Shown here: one piece after another, positions 33,993 to 41,868 of the stretch
Layout: every line of letters begins with the position of its first letter
How positions within the stretch are numbered: the first letter of the stretch is position 1
NCBI GenBank assembly: GCA_002021875.1
Contig: CP018627.1
Coordinates: forward strand, 8,618,001 to 8,682,000
Source: Streptomyces hygroscopicus
Lineage (GTDB): Bacteria > Actinomycetota > Actinomycetes > Streptomycetales > Streptomycetaceae
Reading direction: 5' to 3'
Length of the DNA stretch: 64,000 nucleotides
The notes under the pieces: generated by a model
Databases searched by the model: none
Told to the model about the DNA's origin: nothing
Seen by the model: only the letters and a program-made list of their open reading frames with translations
Translations under genes and position numbers: made by a program

Positions 33993-34005
33993 TGACGCGA
34001 GATGT

Positions 34006-34035
34006 CCTGAAGTTCACCTTTAGGTGGACTTCAGG
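34006..34035. terminator. Long hairpin between rseP and ispG
   Basis: CCTGAAGTTCACC (34006-34018), loop TTTA, GGTGGACTTCAGG (34023-34035); twelve of thirteen positions pair and the other is a G-U pair in RNA. It starts 13 bases after the rseP stop. Without a U-run it may be a terminator, an RNA processing point, or a palindromic operator. Confidence 0.6.
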
Positions 34036-34133
34036 AGCGCGGTGTGCTGACGCCGTCACCGTTGCCGTAATCTCGGAGATCGGAGTCCGCTGATCTCCGG
34101 CCACGCACACACCTTCTTGGGGTTACGAACCAG

Positions 34134-35288
34134 ATGACTGCGATTTCGCTAGGAATGCCGTCCGTACCGGCCAAGCTCGCCGAGCGCAGGGTCAGCCGGA
34201 AGATCCAGGTCGGTCAGGTGGCCGTGGGTGGCGACGCTCCGATCTCGGTTCAGTCGATGACGACGACGGTGACGGCGGATATCGGGGCGACGCTGCAGCA
34301 GATCGCGGAGCTGACGGCGTCGGGCTGTCAGATCGTGCGGGTGGCGTGTCCGTCGCAGGATGACGCGGACGCGTTGCCGGTGATCGCGAGGAAGTCGCAG
34401 ATTCCGGTGATCGCGGACATTCATTTCCAGCCGAAGTATGTGTTCGCGGCGATCGATGCCGGGTGTGCGGCGGTGCGGGTGAATCCGGGGAACATCCGGC
34501 AGTTCGACGACAAGGTCAAGGAGATCGCGAGGGCGGCGTCGGACGCGGGTGTGCCGATCCGTATCGGGGTGAACGCGGGGTCGCTGGACAAGCGGCTGCT
34601 GGAGAAGTACGGGAAGGCCACGCCGGAGGCGTTGGTGGAGTCGGCGTTGTGGGAGTGCTCGCTGTTCGAGGAGCATGGTTTCCGGGATATCAAGATCTCG
34701 GTGAAGCACAACGATCCGGTGGTGATGGTCAATGCCTACCGTCAGCTCGCGGCGCAGTGTGACTATCCGTTGCATCTGGGGGTGACGGAGGCGGGTCCGG
34801 CGTTCCAGGGGACGATCAAGTCGGCGGTGGCGTTCGGTGCGCTGCTGAGTGAGGGGATCGGGGACACGATCCGGGTCTCGCTGTCGGCGCCTCCGGCGGA
34901 GGAGGTCAAGGTCGGGATCCAGATTCTGGAGTCGTTGAATCTGCGGCAGCGGCGGTTGGAGATCGTTTCGTGTCCGTCGTGTGGGCGGGCGCAGGTGGAT
35001 GTGTACAAGCTGGCGGATGAGGTGACGGCCGGTCTGGAGGGCATGGAGGTTCCGCTGCGGGTGGCGGTCATGGGGTGTGTGGTGAACGGCCCCGGTGAGG
35101 CGCGTGAGGCGGATCTGGGTGTCGCTTCGGGCAATGGCAAGGGGCAGATCTTCGTCAAGGGCGAGGTCATCAAGACCGTGCCGGAGTCGAAGATCGTGGA
35201 GACCCTGATCGACGAGGCCATGAAGATCGCCGAGCAGATGGAGAAGGACGGCATCGCCTCCGGCGAACCCCAGGTCTCCATCAGCTGA
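34134..35288 (+). CDS. ispG: 4-hydroxy-3-methylbut-2-en-1-yl diphosphate synthase
   Basis: Seventh step of the MEP pathway, converting MEcPP to HMBPP with a [4Fe-4S] cluster. 384 residues. The barrel domain contains [20 protein letters not shown] and [17 protein letters not shown]. The cluster domain has cysteines in [13 protein letters not shown] and [19 protein letters not shown], plus the Glu of GPGE. Codon use is odd: from the start to about 35100 codons end mostly in G or T (for example GCG, GTG, CGG, GAT), whereas genes on both sides prefer C endings, and the last 180 bp return to C. This suggests a recombined segment from another strain or from a second ispG copy. A 32-bp inverted-repeat element begins eight bases after its stop. 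Confidence 0.96.
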   Translation: MTAISLGMPSVPAKLAERRVSRKIQVGQVAVGGDAPISVQSMTTTVTADIGATLQQIAELTASGCQIVRVACPSQDDADALPVIARKSQIPVIADIHFQPKYVFAAIDAGCAAVRVNPGNIRQFDDKVKEIARAASDAGVPIRIGVNAGSLDKRLLEKYGKATPEALVESALWECSLFEEHGFRDIKISVKHNDPVVMVNAYRQLAAQCDYPLHLGVTEAGPAFQGTIKSAVAFGALLSEGIGDTIRVSLSAPPAEEVKVGIQILESLNLRQRRLEIVSCPSCGRAQVDVYKLADEVTAGLEGMEVPLRVAVMGCVVNGPGEAREADLGVASGNGKGQIFVKGEVIKTVPESKIVETLIDEAMKIAEQMEKDGIASGEPQVSIS

Positions 35289-35295
35289 TCCCCTT

Positions 35296-35518
35296 TTTTT
35301 CGAGGGCTCGGTTCGCCTCCGGGGCGCTTCAGTCACTGTCGACGGTCGACCGTGCTCGGTCGCTCGTTCCTCGCTCCCTGCGCGCGCTCTCCCTTTCGAC
35401 AGCGACGCGCCCCTTCGGCTCACTCGCCGGAAGACCTAAGCACCCGGTGCTCCACGGCGCCCTTCGGTGTATCCAGTTACCGTTGGGCGCCCCGGAGGCG
35501 AACCGAGCCCTCGAAAAA
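35296..35518. repeat. 223-bp element bounded by a perfect 32-bp inverted repeat
   Basis: The arm at 35296-35327 (starting TTTTTCGAGGGCTCGG) is the exact reverse complement of 35487-35518. The 159-bp interior contains no ORF worth calling. A second, mutually exclusive pairing exists: GGGGCGC (35321-35327) and CTGTCGA (35336-35342) can pair with GCGCCCC (35407-35413) and TCGACAG (35396-35402). T and A runs sit at the outer ends. It fills most of the gap between ispG and the acetyltransferase gene. Candidates are a MITE-like insertion, a structured RNA 3' end or an unusual terminator. Confidence 0.85.
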
Positions 35519-35601
35519 CCCCCTTCTGGACCTGCGCGATAGAGTCTGGAGAATTGACGTCCCCGGCCCGCAGGCCCGCACCACGTGAGGCAGACCGACA
35601 C

Positions 35602-36447
35602 GTGCTGACCACGTCCACGACCAGGGTCCTCGAGCCCCATGAGCTCGACGCGGCCCTCGCGGTGCTCAACCGCGACCCCGTCTCGAACGCCTTCGTGGCC
35701 GCCCGCGTCCAGGTCGCCGGACTGGATCCGTGGCGGCTCGGCGGCGAGATGTGGGGCTGGTACTCCGGCGGACGGCTGGAGTCGCTCTGCTACGCCGGAG
35801 CCAACCTGGTGCCCATCTGCGCCACCCCCGAGGCCGTGCGCGGCTTCGCCGAGCGCGCCCGCCGGGCCGGCCGCCGCTGCTCCTCGATCGTCGGCCCCGC
35901 CGAGACCACCGCCGGACTGTGGTCCCTGCTCGAGCCGAGCTGGGGCCCGGCTCGTGAGGTCCGCGCCCGGCAGCCGCTGATGGTCACCAACGCGATGCCC
36001 GCCGACGTCCCGCCCGATCCGCTGGTGCGCCGCGTCCGTAAGGACGAGATGGACGTGATCATGCCGGCGTGCGTGGCGATGTTCACCGAGGAGGTCGGCG
36101 TCTCGCCGCTCGCGGGCGACGGCGGGCTGCTCTACCAGGCGCGGGTCGCCGAGCTCGTCACCGCCGGGCGGTCCTTCGCCCGGATCGAGAACGGCCGGGT
36201 GGTGTTCAAGGCCGAGATCGGCGCGGCCACCCCGCACGCCTGTCAGATCCAGGGCGTATGGGTCGCCCCCGAGTACCGCGGCCACGGCCTCTCCGAGACC
36301 GGGATGGCGGCCGTGCTGCGCTATGCGCTGGGCGAGGTCGCCCCCGTGGTGAGCCTGTACGTCAACGACTTCAACACCGCGGCCCGCGCCGCGTACCGCC
36401 GGGTCGGCTTCCGGGAAGTCGGCGCGTTCATGAGTGTGCTGTTCTGA
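35602..36447 (+). CDS. GNAT acetyltransferase with N-terminal DUF4081 domain
   Basis: A 281-residue cytoplasmic protein. Residues 1-110 match the DUF4081 half (VAGLDPWRLGGEMWGWYSGG). The C-terminal half is a GNAT fold with the acetyl-CoA loop in VWVAPEYRGHGLSETGMAAV, followed by YVNDFNTAARAAYRRVGF. Acceptor unknown. The GTG at 35602 opens MLTTSTTRVLEPHELDAALA in the usual way for this family. An in-frame upstream extension would run back into the inverted-repeat element and is rejected. The gene lies in the conserved stretch between ispG and proS. Confidence 0.88.
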   Translation: MLTTSTTRVLEPHELDAALAVLNRDPVSNAFVAARVQVAGLDPWRLGGEMWGWYSGGRLESLCYAGANLVPICATPEAVRGFAERARRAGRRCSSIVGPAETTAGLWSLLEPSWGPAREVRARQPLMVTNAMPADVPPDPLVRRVRKDEMDVIMPACVAMFTEEVGVSPLAGDGGLLYQARVAELVTAGRSFARIENGRVVFKAEIGAATPHACQIQGVWVAPEYRGHGLSETGMAAVLRYALGEVAPVVSLYVNDFNTAARAAYRRVGFREVGAFMSVLF

Positions 36448-36472
36448 TCGACGGCCAAGTAGGGTGCCGCCC

Positions 36473-37042
36473 ATGCTGCATCTTGCCGGGGGGCGGACCC
36501 CGGAACCCGAAGACGTCGTCGTCGGGTCGCTCGACCTCGCCGCACGCGTGGACGAAGCGCTCGCCGTTCAGGCCGTCGCCTTCGGGCTGACGGGCGAGGA
36601 GATCGGCGTACGACGCCACATCGTGCTGCGCCATCTCAAGAGCCCCGGCGCCCGCGCGCTCGGCGCGACCACCCCCTCCGGCCGGCTCGTCGGCTTCGTC
36701 TACGGCATGCCCAACAACCGCACCCACTGGTGGTCGACGGTCGTCCAGCCGTATCTGCGCGCGGCCGGGCAGGACGACTGGCTGGACGACTCGTTCGTCA
36801 TCACCGAGCTGCACGTCCACCCCGACTTCCAGGACCGCGGCATCGGCCGAGAGCTGATCACGACGATCACGGACGGGGCCGACCAGCCGCGCTCGATCCT
36901 CTCCGCCATCGACACCGAGAGCCCGGCCCGCGCGCTCTACCACTCACTGGGCTACCGCGACCTCGCCCGCCCCGTGCTCTTCCCGAGCGCCCCCAGCCCG
37001 TACGCCGTGATGGGAGCCCCGCTGCCGCTGCGCCGCCGCTAG
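36473..37042 (+). CDS. GNAT-family acetyltransferase
   Basis: A 189-residue GNAT protein, 25 bp after the preceding acetyltransferase gene. The acetyl-CoA pyrophosphate loop is in ELHVHPDFQDRGIGRELITT. The C-terminal half shows SPARALYHSLGYRDLARPVL, the usual end of the fold. The ATG at 36473 is preceded by AGGGTG. Acceptor unknown. Its TAG stop shares its last base with the left end of a 12-bp inverted repeat that defines a 146-bp element, so the element may have been inserted exactly at the gene end. Confidence 0.85.
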   Translation: MLHLAGGRTPEPEDVVVGSLDLAARVDEALAVQAVAFGLTGEEIGVRRHIVLRHLKSPGARALGATTPSGRLVGFVYGMPNNRTHWWSTVVQPYLRAAGQDDWLDDSFVITELHVHPDFQDRGIGRELITTITDGADQPRSILSAIDTESPARALYHSLGYRDLARPVLFPSAPSPYAVMGAPLPLRRR

Positions 37043-37187
37043 GCCCTGTCCGGCGGACCTTCGCGGGCCCGCGACGCCTGGCACGGCGCCCCCAGCTACC
37101 GCTGGGAGGTGCCCCTGCACCAGACGCCGCGGGCCGCGCGGCGGCAGCCGCTGATGTCACAGGCGCGAGGATCCACCGGACAGGGCC
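37042..37187. mobile_element. MITE-like 146-bp element
   Basis: GGCCCTGTCCGG (37042-37053) and CCGGACAGGGCC (37176-37187) are perfect terminal inverted repeats, extendable to 16 bases with one mismatch. The interior has a small hairpin (CCCAGC TACC GCTGGG, 37090-37105) and no ORF. GGCCCTGTCC-like ends are familiar from some Streptomyces insertion sequences; I cannot identify the parent element. No clear target duplication is visible. Confidence 0.55.
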
Positions 37188-37275
37188 CAGGCACCGTCCG
37201 TGCCTTACGCATTTCCGGGAAACCGACCGGTGCGGCTAACCTCCTGAACATCCCATCGCACGCAGGAGAGACCCC

Positions 37276-38997
37276 ATGGCCCACGCCGTCAACGTCCAGC
37301 GCTTGTCCACGACAATGCTGAAGACGCTGCGCGAAGACCCGGCGGACGCCGAGACCGCCAGCCATAAGCTGCTCGTCCGCGCCGGCTACGTCCGCCGCGC
37401 CGCCGCGGGCATCTGGACCTGGCTGCCGATCGGCAAGAAGGTCCTGGAGAACGTCTCGCGGATCGTCCGCGAGGAGATGGATGCCATCGGCGCCCAGGAG
37501 GTCCTCCTGCCCGCGCTGCTGCCGCGTGAGCCGTACGAGGTGAGCGGCCGCTGGGACGAGTACGGCGATCTGCTCTTCCGGATCAAGGACCGTAAGGGCG
37601 CCGACTACCTCCTCGGCCCGACCCACGAGGAGATCTTCACCCTGACGGTCAAGGACCAGTGCACGTCCTACAAGGACCTGCCGGTCATGCTCTACCAGAT
37701 CCAGACCAAGTACCGGGACGAGGCCCGCCCCCGCTCGGGCGTGCTGCGCGGGCGCGAGTTCCTGATGAAGGACTCGTACTCCTTCGACACCACCGACGAG
37801 GGCCTCGCCGAGTCCTACCGGCTGCACCGCGAGGCGTACCAGCGGATCTTCCAGCGCCTCGGCCTGGACTACCGCATCGTCTCCGCGGTCTCCGGCGCGA
37901 TGGGCGGCTCGGCCTCCGAGGAGTTCCTGGCCCCGGCGGCGGCCGGCGAGGACACCTTCGTCGACTGCCCGAACTGCGACTACGCCGCGAACACCGAGGC
38001 GGTCACGGTAGCCGTATCGCCGGTCGAGGGCGCCGAGCACGGGCCCTTGGAGGAGCTGGACACCCCCGACACCCCGACCATCGAGACCCTCGCCGACTAC
38101 CTCGGCGTCCCGGCCTCCGCCACCCTGAAGAACCTCCTGGTCAAGGTCGACGGCGAGATCACCGCGGTGGGTGTCCCCGGCGACCGCGAGGTGGACCTGG
38201 GCAAGCTGGGCGAGCACCTCGCCCCCGCCGTCGTCGAGCTCGTCACGGCCGAGGACTTCGAGGGCCGCCCCGAGCTGGTGCGCGGCTACGTCGGCCCGCA
38301 GGGCCTGGCGGGCAAGTCCCTGCGCTACATCGCCGACCCGCGCATCGCCCCCGGCACCGCCTGGGTGACCGGCGCCAACAAGCCCGACACCCACGCGCGC
38401 AACGTGGTCTGCGGCCGTGACTTCGAGGTCGACGACTACCTCGACGTCGTCGTGGTCGAGCCGGGCGACCCCTGCCCCCGCTGCGGTTCGGGCATCGAGC
38501 TGGACCGGGCGATCGAGATCGGCCACATCTTCCAGCTCGGCCGCAAGTACGCCGACGCCTTCCAGCTCGATGTGCTCGGCCAGAACGGCAAGCCCGCGCG
38601 GGTCACGATGGGCTCGTACGGCGTCGGCGTCTCCCGAGCCGTCGCCGCGCTCGCCGAGCAGACCCACGACGAGTCGGGCCTCTGCTGGCCCCGCGAGGTC
38701 GCTCCGGCCGATGTCCACATCGTCGCGGCGGGCAAGGCCCTCCAGACCGAGCTGGCGCTCGACATCGCCGAGAAGCTGGGCACGGCGGGTGTGCGCGTCA
38801 TGGTCGACGACCGCGCAGGCGTCTCCCCGGGCGTGAAGTTCACCGACGCCGAGCTGATCGGCGTCCCGACCATCCTGGTCGTGGGCCGCGGCGCCAAGGA
38901 CGGCGTCGTCGAGCTGAAGGACCGCCGTACGGGTGAGCGCGAGGAGCTGCCGATCGACGAGGCGATCTCTCGCCTCACCGCCACCGCCACCGCCTGA
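37276..38997 (+). CDS. proS: Prolyl-tRNA synthetase (bacterial type, with editing domain)
   Basis: Charges tRNA-Pro; 573 residues, cytoplasmic. Class-II motifs are visible: motif 1 in [20 protein letters not shown], motif 2 in [20 protein letters not shown], and motif 3 near [17 protein letters not shown]. The YbaK-like insertion (editing) domain lies at about 235-385 ([20 protein letters not shown]), and the anticodon-binding domain follows from about 470. The ATG at 37276 has CAGGAGAG just upstream. A leader of about 90 bp separates it from the MITE-like element; no T-box structure was recognised. Confidence 0.96.
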   Translation: MAHAVNVQRLSTTMLKTLREDPADAETASHKLLVRAGYVRRAAAGIWTWLPIGKKVLENVSRIVREEMDAIGAQEVLLPALLPREPYEVSGRWDEYGDLLFRIKDRKGADYLLGPTHEEIFTLTVKDQCTSYKDLPVMLYQIQTKYRDEARPRSGVLRGREFLMKDSYSFDTTDEGLAESYRLHREAYQRIFQRLGLDYRIVSAVSGAMGGSASEEFLAPAAAGEDTFVDCPNCDYAANTEAVTVAVSPVEGAEHGPLEELDTPDTPTIETLADYLGVPASATLKNLLVKVDGEITAVGVPGDREVDLGKLGEHLAPAVVELVTAEDFEGRPELVRGYVGPQGLAGKSLRYIADPRIAPGTAWVTGANKPDTHARNVVCGRDFEVDDYLDVVVVEPGDPCPRCGSGIELDRAIEIGHIFQLGRKYADAFQLDVLGQNGKPARVTMGSYGVGVSRAVAALAEQTHDESGLCWPREVAPADVHIVAAGKALQTELALDIAEKLGTAGVRVMVDDRAGVSPGVKFTDAELIGVPTILVVGRGAKDGVVELKDRRTGEREELPIDEAISRLTATATA

Positions 38998-39093
38998 CGG
39001 GCGGACCCGCACCGGTCGATCCCGGGAACCCCCGGCCCCGCGCTCTGGCGCCCGGGACTGGGGGTGTGGGTTGTGGTGTTGCGCGGCGTGGGC

Positions 39094-39474
39094 GGGTGCG
39101 GGCTTCGTCTCGCGCCTTCGGCGCAATTGAGCAGCGGGGCAGGGGGCGCCGGGGCGGGGCGCCGCCTCCGGCCGCCGGGCCCGTTGGTGTGGGCGCCGGT
39201 GGCGGCTTCCGTGCTCGGTGGCCGAGGCCTCTCCGGAGTGGCAGCGGGGGTCCGGGTACCCCTCGGAAAAAATGCTTGATCTGGCGCAACTAATACATCA
39301 AGCAATTTCGATACCCCCCACCCCCTGCTCTCCGGCATCGCCCCTGGCCCCGGACCAGGGGCGCCGTCACCGGCGCTGGTTCCCACCGGCCCGGCGGTCG
39401 GCGACGCGGCTTGGCCCGGCACCCCCTGCTCCGCTGCTCAATCGCGCCGAAGGCGCGAGACGAAAGCCGCACCC
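39094..39474. repeat. Two inverted copies of a ~120-bp repeat around an AT-rich palindrome
   Basis: 39094-39155 and 39414-39474 are inverted copies differing at about five of 61 positions. Weaker similarity extends both arms inward to about 39215 and 39353. Each arm holds a UUCG-type hairpin (GCGCCTTCGGCGC on one strand). The centre includes the palindrome TGCTTGAT (39273-39280) / ATCAAGCA (39297-39304), preceded by an A-run, in otherwise GC-rich DNA. It fills most of the 543-bp gap 38998-39540, where I see no gene. Probably a composite repetitive element; origin unknown. Confidence 0.75.
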
Positions 39475-39540
39475 GACCGAGCCGAACAGCCGCACTCGGC
39501 AAGGGAGTTGAAGACGGAGCCACCGTTACAGCCAGGCCCG

Positions 39541-40485
39541 TTACAGCCAGCCCGCGAACTCCAGCAGCAGCTCCGCGCGGCGGCGGTCGCCCGCGGCGGC
39601 GTGGCGCAGGCCCGTCTCGACGGCGCGGTAGAAGGACCAGCCCCGCAGCCGGTCGCGGTCGACCTCCAGGGCATCCGCCAGCTTGCCGACCCGGCGGCGC
39701 GCGGCCGCGGCGGGGCCGGGGCCGGCGGCCAGGTCCTCGCAGCGGTCGAGTACCAGCCGCGCCAGGTCGTACGCGCGCTCGCCCACGACCGGCGACGGGC
39801 CCACCGCGAGCCAGGGCGTGCGCTCCCCGGCCAGCACCTTCCCCTGCCGGAAGTCGCCGTGCAGCAGCACCTCCTCGGGCGGCTCGGCGGGCAGTGCCTC
39901 CCGCAGCTCCAGCGCCTCGTCGGTCAGCGGGCGGGCCTCCGCCGCCCAGCTCCCGGCGCCGAGCGTCCGCAGGGTTTCGCGCTCCTCCTCCGTACGCCCG
40001 GTGACCGACGCGAACGGATGTCCCTCGGGCGGCGCCACCCACAGCCGCCGCACCGTCCCCGCCGCCTCCAGCACCGCCTTCGCCTCGGGCAGCGAGCGCA
40101 GCGAGACCGTGCTGCGCAGTCCCTCGATCAGCAGCGCACCGGTGTCCGGGTCGGCGCGCAGCAGCCGGGCCGCGCCCCAGCCGTCCCAGTGCGCGAGGGC
40201 GGCCCGCTCATGGTCGGCGTCCGGGCCGGGGACCGGGAGCTTCAGCGCCGCCGGCGTGCCGTCCGCCTGCCGTACGAGCGCGACGAGTCCGCGGCGCCCG
40301 CCGGGCGCCGACACTCGCTCCAGGGTCAGCTCCCACGCCGCGAGCTGCCGCTCGACCGACTCGGGCAGGGCGTCGAGCCAGCTCCGCACGGCGCTCGCCG
40401 GGCTGTCGCTCAGCGCGTCCAGGAGCCGCTTCGGCACCTGGACGCGGGCCGTATCGCGGCCGCCGGGCTGTGGTGCCGATGCCAT
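39541..40485 (-). CDS. APH(6)-like aminoglycoside/hydroxyurea kinase family protein with degenerate active site
   Basis: A 314-residue protein of the APH(6)/hydroxyurea phosphotransferase family, shown by WLDALPESVERQLAAWELTL, the ATP-lobe Lys in TPAALKLPVPG, and LLHGDFRQGKVLAGERTPWL. Two metal-binding residues are lost: the Asn of HGDxxxxN is Lys216, and the Asp of the usual IDPKP segment is Gly229 in LAVGPSPVVGERAYDL. The catalytic Asp (D211) is kept. It may be a pseudo-kinase or have altered chemistry, so drug resistance should not be assumed. ATG at 40485 chosen. A short duplication of its last codons lies just past the stop (39527-39550). Follows the DUF4439 gene by 49 bp. Confidence 0.8.
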   Translation of the reverse strand: MASAPQPGGRDTARVQVPKRLLDALSDSPASAVRSWLDALPESVERQLAAWELTLERVSAPGGRRGLVALVRQADGTPAALKLPVPGPDADHERAALAHWDGWGAARLLRADPDTGALLIEGLRSTVSLRSLPEAKAVLEAAGTVRRLWVAPPEGHPFASVTGRTEEERETLRTLGAGSWAAEARPLTDEALELREALPAEPPEEVLLHGDFRQGKVLAGERTPWLAVGPSPVVGERAYDLARLVLDRCEDLAAGPGPAAAARRRVGKLADALEVDRDRLRGWSFYRAVETGLRHAAAGDRRRAELLLEFAGWL

Positions 40486-40534
40486 TCCTGAGTTGTCCCC
40501 TCCACCATCAATGACTTCACAGACCACATCGGTC

Positions 40535-41038
40535 TCACACCCCGTCCGCCCCACCGCTGGGCGATGCCGACGGAGTGGCCGGTGCGGCGCGTTCGGTGAG
40601 TCCAGGGAAGGCTACGCCGCCGCCCCGCCAGCGCACCGCCCGGACCGCCGCCTCCCGCAGTGCCCCCGCCGCCTGGCGGCGCAGGGACCCGGTCGAGGCC
40701 CGGACGAGGTCGGCGTAGACGGCGGCGACCCGGTTCTCCAGTTCGGCCGCGAGCCGCACCGCGGCGGGCGCGTCCGGCACCGCGAAGGGCAGGGCGTAGG
40801 CGGGCGCCGCGGCCTCGGGGCTGCCGCCGAGGTCGCGCACGGTGCGGGCGAGGTCGTCCCGGCGCGCGCGGTGCGCGGCGTAGCCTTCGCGCGCCTCCGC
40901 GAGCCGGTCGTCGCCGATCCGCCCGCCGACGACGCCGTATCCGTACACCGCGGCGTGCTCGGCGGCGAGCGCGGCCTGTGCGGCCCTGAGCGCCGCGGCC
41001 CGTTCGCCGACGGCCGATCGGCCTGCTCGAGAGGCCAT
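40535..41038 (-). CDS. Ferritin-like DUF4439 protein
   Basis: A 167-residue, mostly helical protein. The segment ALRAAQAALAAEHAAVYGYG carries the Glu-His pair of ferritin-like DUF4439 domains, and a later helix has AAELENRVAAVYADLVR. A four-helix bundle is expected, but whether it binds metal is unknown. The ATG at 41038 follows AAGGGG by eight bases. It sits 33 bp after the Tat-lipoprotein gene on the same strand, and the two are probably co-transcribed. Confidence 0.8.
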   Translation of the reverse strand: MASRAGRSAVGERAAALRAAQAALAAEHAAVYGYGVVGGRIGDDRLAEAREGYAAHRARRDDLARTVRDLGGSPEAAAPAYALPFAVPDAPAAVRLAAELENRVAAVYADLVRASTGSLRRQAAGALREAAVRAVRWRGGGVAFPGLTERAAPATPSASPSGGADGV

Positions 41039-41071
41039 GTCAGTACCCCTTCCCGGTGGTCCCGAGCGTGA

Positions 41072-41683
41072 TCACGAATCCGTGCCGCGCTGCGTGAGGA
41101 GATACACGTGGGCGGCGCCGCAGGCCGCGACGGAGGCCAGCAGCCGGGCCAGCTCGGGCGGCGCGGTGGCGAGCGCGGCCGTGCGGGTGTCGGCGGTCTG
41201 GCGCTCGGCCTGGGCGAGGGCGGAGAGGGCCTGTTTCTCGTTCTCGGGCACCTTCGGCACCCGCTGCCCGCCCGCCGAGGGCGAGCGCGACGCGGTCGCG
41301 GAGGGGGAGGCGGACCGGTCCTTGGTGGTGAAGACCGCGGCATGCCGGGCCGTCTCCTCGCGCAGCGGCGCCAGCCGCTGCGCGAGGTCGGGATGCGCGT
41401 CCACGGTCGCGTCGTAGCGCGCGAGGAGTGCGGTGGAGTCCCGAGCGCCCCGCGCCCGCAGCTGGGCGACGGCCGCCTCGCCGCCCGCGTCGCGCCGGGG
41501 CTCGGCATCGTCGGAACAGCCGCTCAGCAGCGCGACCGCCCCCAGCGCTCCGCCGCCCAGCAGCAGACTCCGCCGCCGGGGCACCGCGGCGGCCTCCGCC
41601 GAGGACTTCGCGGACGCCGGGGAGGCCGAAGACATCGCGTCGGATGCGGGTGTGGGAGGAGGTGGGGGAGTCGTGATCGACAC
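41072..41683 (-). CDS. Tat-type lipoprotein of unknown function, helical
   Basis: A 203-residue protein. A Pro/Ser/Ala-rich leader of about 45 residues precedes a basic VPRRRSLLLGGGALGAVALL stretch and the lipobox LSGC, so it is probably exported by Tat and lipidated. The mature part is Ala-rich and helical (DATVDAHPDLAQRLAPLREE; AQAERQTADTRTAALATAPP). The GTG at 41683 has AGAGG four bases upstream; the ATG at 41635 is an alternative. Paired with the DUF4439 gene downstream, it may be the exported half of a small helical-bundle system. Confidence 0.72.
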   Translation of the reverse strand: MSITTPPPPPTPASDAMSSASPASAKSSAEAAAVPRRRSLLLGGGALGAVALLSGCSDDAEPRRDAGGEAAVAQLRARGARDSTALLARYDATVDAHPDLAQRLAPLREETARHAAVFTTKDRSASPSATASRSPSAGGQRVPKVPENEKQALSALAQAERQTADTRTAALATAPPELARLLASVAACGAAHVYLLTQRGTDS

Positions 41684-41868
41684 GTTCCTCTTTCCGGGCT
41701 GCGGCCGCTCCCGGCCGCCGGTAGTGATCACAGCAGGCGAGCGTACCCGCGCCGAGCCCGTCTGCCCGGCAGCGGCCACCGAATCGTCAGCCCGCCGCCG
41801 GAACAGATAGGCTTTGACCTGACACGCGACCTTCCCACAACAGCACACGCGGCCGAGGAGTCACCCGG

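Noticed and set aside
34149..35423. A 424-codon open frame antisense to ispG
   Set aside because: It runs opposite a clear IspG protein, is rich in Arg/His/Leu from reversed codons and shows no domain. Its length follows from the unusual G/T-ending codon use of ispG.
37188..37275. T-box leader upstream of proS
   Set aside because: The 88-bp leader is too short and lacks a recognisable T-box sequence or specifier stem.
39000..39540. Short Arg/Ala-rich open frames in the proS-APH gap
   Set aside because: They arise inside the inverted repeat arms (both arms yield the same RAFGAIEQR peptide in reversed positions) and have no convincing starts.
39541..40485. Calling the APH(6)-like gene an antibiotic resistance determinant
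   Set aside because: Two metal-binding residues of the family are replaced, so activity cannot be assumed from similarity.
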